This document shows positions 59,151 through 64,000 of a stretch of 64,000 nt of DNA, in pieces. Origin of the DNA: Egicoccus sp. AB-alg2 (lineage in GTDB: Bacteria; Actinomycetota; Nitriliruptoria; Nitriliruptorales; Nitriliruptoraceae); the NCBI RefSeq assembly GCF_041821065.1, contig NZ_JBGUAX010000007.1, positions 310,001 to 374,000 on the forward strand. The letters run 5' to 3'. The position numbers were made by a program, and so were the translations under genes. Under the pieces are notes generated by a model. The model saw only the letters and a list, made by a program, of their open reading frames with translations, was not told the DNA's origin and ran no database searches. Each line of letters begins with the position of its first letter. Position 1 is the first letter of the stretch.

Positions 59151-59903
59151 TCAGGCGCCGGGCGGGTCCTCTGCCCGGGCGTCGAGGATCTGGGCGTGGG
59201 CGCGCAGCGACTGGCCGATCGCGTCCTGCAGGGCCCGCGCGACGAACGGGCGGACGACCTCGATGGCGATCGGGCGGAGGCGCTGCAGCGAGGCGAGCAC
59301 GTCGTGCGGGTCACGGGCGTCGGACCGGCCCTCGACCAGGGGCAGTAGCAGCTGCTGGTCGACGAGGTCGAGGAAGCGGCGGGCGATGGTGGCAGCGTCC
59401 CCGCGCAATTGTTCGACGAGGTCGAGCACGACCGCGAGCGGGATGCCGCTGCGGGTCAGCTCGGATCCGGCCTCGAGCAGCAGCGGCGAGGGCACCGTGG
59501 CCATCTCGCCGTCGGCATCGAACTCCACCAGGCCGAGGTCGGCGGCGCGGACGAGCAGCGCCGGGTCCTCGGCGGCCTCGGGGAACCGCTGGCGCAGTTC
59601 GTCGAGGTGCAGGCGCTGGGGCTGCTCGTCGGTCAGCGGGGCGGTGAGCAGGTGCTCGAAGCCGAGCAGGTCGCCCAGGTCCCCGCCGGTCGCCCACGTG
59701 TCCAGCGTGTGCCGGATGGCCGCCAGGCTAAACCCGCGCGCCTGGAGGTCGTCGATCAGCCGCAGGCGGTGTAGGTGCTCGTCGCCGTAGTAGCCCGTGC
59801 GGCCCTTCAACTGCGGCGGCGGCAGCAACCCCCGCGCCTGGTAGGCGCGGATGGTGCGGGACGTCGTGCCCGCTCGGGCGGCGAGTTCGTCGATCCGGTA
59901 CAT
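59151..59903 (-). CDS. MerR-family transcriptional regulator
   Basis: A 250-residue regulator. The winged helix (MYRIDELAARAGTTSRTIRAYQARGLLPPPQLKGRTGYYGDEHLHRLRLIDDLQARGFSLAAI) is intact. The ligand domain is long, helical and unrelated to metal-binding MerR types. It diverges from the membrane protein gene; a 17-bp palindrome lies between. Confidence 0.9.
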   Translation of the reverse strand: MYRIDELAARAGTTSRTIRAYQARGLLPPPQLKGRTGYYGDEHLHRLRLIDDLQARGFSLAAIRHTLDTWATGGDLGDLLGFEHLLTAPLTDEQPQRLHLDELRQRFPEAAEDPALLVRAADLGLVEFDADGEMATVPSPLLLEAGSELTRSGIPLAVVLDLVEQLRGDAATIARRFLDLVDQQLLLPLVEGRSDARDPHDVLASLQRLRPIAIEVVRPFVARALQDAIGQSLRAHAQILDARAEDPPGA

Positions 59904-59955
59904 GGCGCGACCGTAGCCGGTCGGCCTCGATCGATCGTCGGGTTGCGAGCCACGC

Positions 59956-59972
59956 AACGATGTGACATCGTT
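59956..59972. promoter_or_regulatory. Palindromic operator candidate
   Basis: AACGATGTGACATCGTT is a perfect 8-bp inverted repeat around one base. It is 53 nt upstream of the MerR start and 24 nt upstream of the divergent gene, where a MerR dimer would be expected to bind. Confidence 0.55.
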
Positions 59973-59996
59973 CGGTGTCGTATAGGAGGTGGCCGA

Positions 59997-61904
59997 ATGG
60001 AGCCGACCAGCTCGAGCGCCGCACTGCGCGGCCTGTGGCAGGACTTCGCCCAGTTCGGCGGGGACTGGTGGTACGTGGCCGCTGTCGTGGCCGCGGGTGT
60101 GGTGGCGTTCGTGTGGCTCGCCGCCGTCGGCGCTCGGGTCGCCGCACCCACCGACGCGCCGGCGGCCACCCGCGCGGGCCGGGCTCTGGACCGGTTCGGG
60201 GCCGGCGCCGCCCACCTCACCGGACTGCCCACGTGGTCGGCCGCCGGCCTGCTCGTGCTGCTCGGTGCTCTGCTGGTCGCCTACGCCGGCTTCGTGTGGG
60301 ACGTCGCCTGGCACATCGACCTCGGCCGCGACGAGTTCCTGCTGAGCCCGCCCCACGTCTACCTGCTGCTCGGGCTCACCGGTCTGGGTGCCGCCGGGGT
60401 GGTGTCCACCGCCCTGGCCACCCGTGCCGGCGCGGACGTCGGCTGGCGCGTGCGCCGCTGGACGGTGCCGCTGGGCGCCGCCGGCCTGCTGGTCGGCGGT
60501 GCGCTCGCGATCGCCGGCTACTGGATCGACGAGTTCTGGCACGCGGTCTACGGCCTGGACGTCACGATGTGGAGCCCACCGCACCTGACGATGATCTCCT
60601 CGGCGGTGTTCTCGCCGCTGGCCGGGTGGCTGCTGCTGACCGAGGCCGGCCGCGGCGCCGGCCGCCCGTGGGTGCACCGCCACGGCCGGGCCGTGCTGGC
60701 CGGCGCCTCGCTGATCGCGCTGTCGGCGTGGCAGCTGGAGTTCGACCTGGGCGTGCCGTTCTGGCAGCAGGGCTACCAGCCGGTGCTGCTGGCACTCGCG
60801 GCCGGGTTCGGGCTGACCGCGGCCCGGGTCGTGCTGGGCCCGGGCGGCGCCCTGTTGACCGTCGCCCACTTCGTCGTCCTCCGCGTGCTGGGTGCCGCGA
60901 TGGCGGCCGGCGCGTGGGGGCTGTCCGCGCCGCGTTTCCCGCTGTACCTCGGCGCGGCCGTGGCGATCGAGATCGCGTTCCGGCTCGCTCGCGGCCGGGG
61001 ACCGCTGGCCACGTCGTTGGCCGCCGGGGTGGGCGTCGCCACCCTCGGACTCGCCGAACTGTGGGTCTGGGCGCAGCTGGTCGCCCACCACCCGTGGCAG
61101 CCCGGCCTGCTGCCGTTCCTGGGCGTCGCCGCGGCGGCCGGCGTTGCCGCGGCGGTGCTCGGGGGCGCCTACGGCCGGGTCGTGACGCATCGCCCCGCCG
61201 GCCTGCCGCGCGCCGGCGTGGTCGCCGCCCTGGCCGTGGTGGCGGTCGCGGTCGCCGTGCCGTTCCCGCGCATCACCCCCGACGTGGACGTGCGCATCCT
61301 CACCGCGCCCGCCGGCGAGGGGCGCGTCGACGTGGTCGTCGAGGTCGACCCGCCGGACGCCGCGGTCGGCGCCGACCGCTGGGAGGTGTTCGCCTGGCAG
61401 GGCGGGGGACGCCAGCTGCTGCCGTTGCAGCCGGTCGCACCCGGCCGCTACGTCGCCCCCGAGCCGGTCCAGGTCGGCGGCAGCTGGAAGGCGATGGTGC
61501 GCCTGGCCGACGGGGCCGCGCTCGGGGCCGCACCGATCGCGCTGCCGGCCGACCCGGAGTACGGCCAGCCCGCCATCGAGCTGCAGGCCGTCCGCGAACA
61601 GCCGATGCAGTTCCAGGACGAGCTGATGCTGCGCGAGCAGCAGGACGGTCCGCTCTGGCCGGGCATCGTCGGGGGCATGCTGATCGCGGGCATGATCCTC
61701 GGCCTGCTCGGTGCCGTGGGCGGTGGCGTCGTCGCGGCGGATCGTCGGCGGCCGGCGGTGGCGCCGCCCGACCACGCGCCCGAGGCTGCGCCGACCGGCG
61801 ACCGCGGGGCCGCCGACCACGGGACGGCCGACCACGGGACCGCCGACCACGGGACGGCCGACCACGGGACCGCCGCCCCGATCGGCGTGGAGCGCCAGCG
61901 ATGA
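59997..61904 (+). CDS. Polytopic membrane protein of unknown function
   Basis: A 635-residue protein with about 11 hydrophobic helices up to residue ~420, a soluble beta-rich domain (~430-530, DVRILTAPAGEGRVDVVVEVDPP) and a C-terminal helix (IVGGMLIAGMILGLLGAVGGGVVAA). It ends in four copies of ADHGT. AGGAGG eight nt before ATG 59997. It resembles no family I can name. It overlaps the monooxygenase gene by ATGA and is presumably co-regulated by the divergent MerR. Confidence 0.75.
   Translation: MEPTSSSAALRGLWQDFAQFGGDWWYVAAVVAAGVVAFVWLAAVGARVAAPTDAPAATRAGRALDRFGAGAAHLTGLPTWSAAGLLVLLGALLVAYAGFVWDVAWHIDLGRDEFLLSPPHVYLLLGLTGLGAAGVVSTALATRAGADVGWRVRRWTVPLGAAGLLVGGALAIAGYWIDEFWHAVYGLDVTMWSPPHLTMISSAVFSPLAGWLLLTEAGRGAGRPWVHRHGRAVLAGASLIALSAWQLEFDLGVPFWQQGYQPVLLALAAGFGLTAARVVLGPGGALLTVAHFVVLRVLGAAMAAGAWGLSAPRFPLYLGAAVAIEIAFRLARGRGPLATSLAAGVGVATLGLAELWVWAQLVAHHPWQPGLLPFLGVAAAAGVAAAVLGGAYGRVVTHRPAGLPRAGVVAALAVVAVAVAVPFPRITPDVDVRILTAPAGEGRVDVVVEVDPPDAAVGADRWEVFAWQGGGRQLLPLQPVAPGRYVAPEPVQVGGSWKAMVRLADGAALGAAPIALPADPEYGQPAIELQAVREQPMQFQDELMLREQQDGPLWPGIVGGMLIAGMILGLLGAVGGGVVAADRRRPAVAPPDHAPEAAPTGDRGAADHGTADHGTADHGTADHGTAAPIGVERQR
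61812..61871 (+). repeat. 15-bp tandem repeat encoding ADHGT
   Basis: Four tandem units of GCCGACCACGGGAC(G/C) in the 3' end of the membrane-protein gene, in frame, giving His-rich (ADHGT)n. Slippage could change the number. Confidence 0.85.
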
Positions 61905-63430
61905 CGACCACCCACCACCACGACGTCGTCGTCATCGGGGCCGGTTTCAGCGGCCTGGGCGCCGCGGTCCAGCTCCTGCGCAACGGGTTCGACGACCTGG
62001 TCGTGCTCGACCGCGGCGACGACGTCGGCGGCACGTGGCGCGACAACACCTACCCCGGCGCCGCCTGCGACGTCCCGAGCCACGTCTACTCGTTCTCCTT
62101 CGCCCCCAACCCGGACTGGTCGCGCAGCTTCTCGCCCCAGGCCGAGATCCACGCCTACCTGCGCAAGATCGCCCTGGAATGGGGTGTGCTTCCCCGGCTG
62201 CGGCTGCGCCGCACCGTGACCGAGGCCCGCTGGGACCCGACCACCGCCCGGTGGCACGTCACCACCGACGGCGGCGAGGCCTACGTCGCCCGGGTCCTGG
62301 TCGCCGCCGCGGGGCCGCTGTCGGAACCCTCGATACCGCCGATCCCCGGTGTGAACGCCTTCCCGGGCCGCGTGTTCCACTCCGCGCGCTGGGACCACGA
62401 CCACGACCTGACCGGACGGCGCGTGGCCGTGGTCGGCACCGGCGCCTCCGCGATCCAGTTCACACCCCACGTCGCCCGCCGGGCCACACGCACGACCGTC
62501 TTCCAGCGCACGCCGGCGTGGATCGTGCCGCGGGCCGACCGTGACCTGACGGCGGCGGAGCGGTGGCTGTTCCGCAACGTGCCGTTGATCCAGCGGCTGG
62601 CCCGCGCCGGCGACTACTGGCTGCGCGAGAGCTACGTGCTGGGCCTGGCGCTGGACCCGCGCCTGCTGGCCGTCGCGGAGCGCGCCGCCCTGCGGCACCT
62701 GCACACCCAGGTCCCGGATCCGGCGCTGCGCACGAAACTGAGGCCCGACTATCGGCTGGGCTGCAAGCGCGTGCTGATCAGCAACGACTTCTACCCGACC
62801 CTCGCACGGCCCGACGTCGACCTCGTCGCGTCCGGCCTGGCCGAGGTGCGCGGCAGCACCGTCGTCGCAGCCGACGGCACCCGGGTCGAGGTGGACACCA
62901 TCGTCTTCGGCACCGGCTTCGAGGTGACCCGCCCACCGATCGCCCGGCGCATCCACGCCGGCGACGGGCGCAGCCTCGCCGACGCCTGGGCCGGTGGGAT
63001 GCGCGCCTACCTCGGCACCCAGGTGGCAGGCTTCCCCAACCTGTTCCTGCTGGTCGGCCCCAACACCGGGCTGGGCCACAACTCGATCGTGTTCATGGCC
63101 GAGGCCCAGATCCGCTACCTCGTCGCCGCCATGCACACCATGGCCGAGTCCGCCGTCCCCGCCGTCGACGTGCGCCCCGACGTCGAGGCCGCGTGGGACG
63201 AACAGGTCCAGCAGCGCCTGGCCGGCACGGTGTGGACGACCGGCGGCTGCGCGAGCTGGTACCTCGACGCCTCCGGCCGCAACTCCACGCTGTGGCCGCG
63301 CTTCACCTGGCAGTTCCGCCGCCGCACCGGGCGGTTCGATCTCGCCGAGCAGCGCGTGGTCAGGCCGACGCCCGCTCCGGCGACGCTTCCTCGGCCGGCG
63401 GCACCGCCCGTTCCCGCACCAGCCTCGTGA
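61901..63430 (+). CDS. Baeyer-Villiger-type flavin monooxygenase
   Basis: A 509-residue FAD/NADPH enzyme. The N-terminal Rossmann motif is GAGFSGLG, followed by GGTWRDNTYPGAACDVPSHVYSFSF. The BVMO fingerprint FPGRVFHSARW (FxGxxxHxxxW) is complete, and a second Rossmann motif is GTGASA. It inserts oxygen into ketones or N-hydroxylates; substrate unknown. The ATG overlaps the upstream stop (ATGA). The 3' end overlaps the convergent hydrolase gene by 71 nt. Confidence 0.95.
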   Translation: MTTTHHHDVVVIGAGFSGLGAAVQLLRNGFDDLVVLDRGDDVGGTWRDNTYPGAACDVPSHVYSFSFAPNPDWSRSFSPQAEIHAYLRKIALEWGVLPRLRLRRTVTEARWDPTTARWHVTTDGGEAYVARVLVAAAGPLSEPSIPPIPGVNAFPGRVFHSARWDHDHDLTGRRVAVVGTGASAIQFTPHVARRATRTTVFQRTPAWIVPRADRDLTAAERWLFRNVPLIQRLARAGDYWLRESYVLGLALDPRLLAVAERAALRHLHTQVPDPALRTKLRPDYRLGCKRVLISNDFYPTLARPDVDLVASGLAEVRGSTVVAADGTRVEVDTIVFGTGFEVTRPPIARRIHAGDGRSLADAWAGGMRAYLGTQVAGFPNLFLLVGPNTGLGHNSIVFMAEAQIRYLVAAMHTMAESAVPAVDVRPDVEAAWDEQVQQRLAGTVWTTGGCASWYLDASGRNSTLWPRFTWQFRRRTGRFDLAEQRVVRPTPAPATLPRPAAPPVPAPAS

Positions 63431-64000
63431 ACTCGTGGTGCCGCTCCAGCGGCGCCTGGTGACCGGCCCCCTCCAGCTCGACCAGCTGCGCGTTCGGCAG
63501 GGCGGCGACCAGCCGGCGCGAGTGCACCGGCGGCGTCAGCCGGTCCGCGGTGCCCATCACGACGGTCGTGGGGATCGCCAGCTTCGTGACCCCGCGGGTG
63601 AGGTCGAGCGAGCTCATCATCACGCCGATCGCCGAGCGGACGTCGGCGGGCGTGTCGAGGAACAGCTGCTCCGTCAGCGCGATCGCGGAGGGGGGCGCGT
63701 CCTGACCGTGGGCGAAGTGGGCGGTGACGCGGTAGCCGACCGGGTTCGGCCCCGGCGGCAGCGGCAGCCGCGAGGTCATCGCCCGGGCGCCGACCGTGTC
63801 GGCCAGCAGCTTGGCGACCCCGAGCTCGGCGAAGAACGTCGAGTGCAGCTGGTCCACGCCGGTTTGCGCCAGGATCGCCGCGTGCGCCCGGTCCTCCAGC
63901 CGGCCGTCACGGGCGTTGGCCCACGCCACGATGCTCATCGCCCCCATGGAGTGGCCGACCAGCAGCGCCGTGCGGCCGGCCGGCACGCACGTGCGCAGCA
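63360..64000 (-). CDS. Alpha/beta hydrolase, 5' end cut by the window edge
   Basis: A C-terminal portion of at least 213 residues of an alpha/beta hydrolase: nucleophile elbow GHSMGAMS, acid in MGTADRLTP and His in GAGHQAP. The reading frame continues past the right edge. It is convergent with the BVMO gene and overlaps it by 71 nt, so the two 3' ends share sequence. BVMO-hydrolase pairs can act together on a ketone via an ester; here that is only suggested by position. Confidence 0.85.
   Translation of the reverse strand, partial: LRTCVPAGRTALLVGHSMGAMSIVAWANARDGRLEDRAHAAILAQTGVDQLHSTFFAELGVAKLLADTVGARAMTSRLPLPPGPNPVGYRVTAHFAHGQDAPPSAIALTEQLFLDTPADVRSAIGVMMSSLDLTRGVTKLAIPTTVVMGTADRLTPPVHSRRLVAALPNAQLVELEGAGHQAPLERHHEFTRLVRERAVPPAEEASPERASA

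Overview
The window comes from a high-GC actinobacterium. The backbone is GC-rich, and the gene set includes a deazaflavin (F420)-type nitroreductase, a septum-formation lipoprotein, DUF2510, LCP proteins, ECF sigma factors and a Tad pilus operon. Nitriliruptoria/Egibacter-like lineages would fit, but this is inference and no rRNA gene is present to settle it. No tRNA, rRNA or CRISPR array was seen.

Region 1 (1-16.2 kb) is a Tad (type IVc) pilus and surface-protein locus. A tightly overlapping operon encodes the end of a probable CpaB-like protein, a TadZ ATPase fused to a TadE-like pseudopilin, a second TadE-like protein, TadA, TadB, TadC, and a sensor kinase/response regulator pair. It is followed by a small Flp-type pilin, two lipoproteins (one with an OmpA domain) and a TadG-like protein. 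Facing it is a 1,446-residue RHS/YD-repeat protein. Its N-terminus is a Flp-pilin-like prepilin domain, and its upstream region shares a bipartite DNA element with the small pilin gene. Downstream of it lie a small membrane protein, which could be an immunity protein, and a Cys4 protein.

Region 2 (16.2-28.4 kb) is ordinary chromosomal content: a secreted M28 peptidase, F420-type reductase, sugar dehydrogenase lipoprotein, HTTM pair, lipase-like hydrolase, DUF5995, a GH16-like hydrolase with an altered active site, a UppP-like phosphatase lacking the usual glutamates, enoyl-CoA hydratase, and MgtE with a structured leader.

Region 3 (28.5-42.7 kb) is accessory DNA. It starts with a lower-GC patch (HEPN protein and a frameshifted DUF5677-like gene) and an intact IS481-family element with a 6-bp target duplication. 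A patchwork of single small genes and gene remnants follows, including a tyrosine-recombinase fragment, an aminoglycoside-phosphotransferase-like fragment and a methyltransferase fragment. Five copies of an unrecognised ~45-bp repeat (YTATG-N31-AATCACGG) sit at gene boundaries. Several genes carry single-base frameshifts. An ECF sigma factor is fused in frame to a bifunctional-nuclease domain.

Region 4 (42.7-64 kb) returns to backbone. It contains DUF4265, YdeI, paired CrcB fluoride channels, a Gdt1-type Mn exporter behind a yybP-ykoY riboswitch, an LCP transferase, and two CPA2 antiporter-USP proteins. A ydaO-type c-di-AMP riboswitch precedes the second antiporter. A Fur/monooxygenase/sigma/anti-sigma cluster follows, then cupin, DUF1015, an SF2 helicase, a MerR regulator divergent from a membrane protein-BVMO pair, and a hydrolase cut by the window edge.
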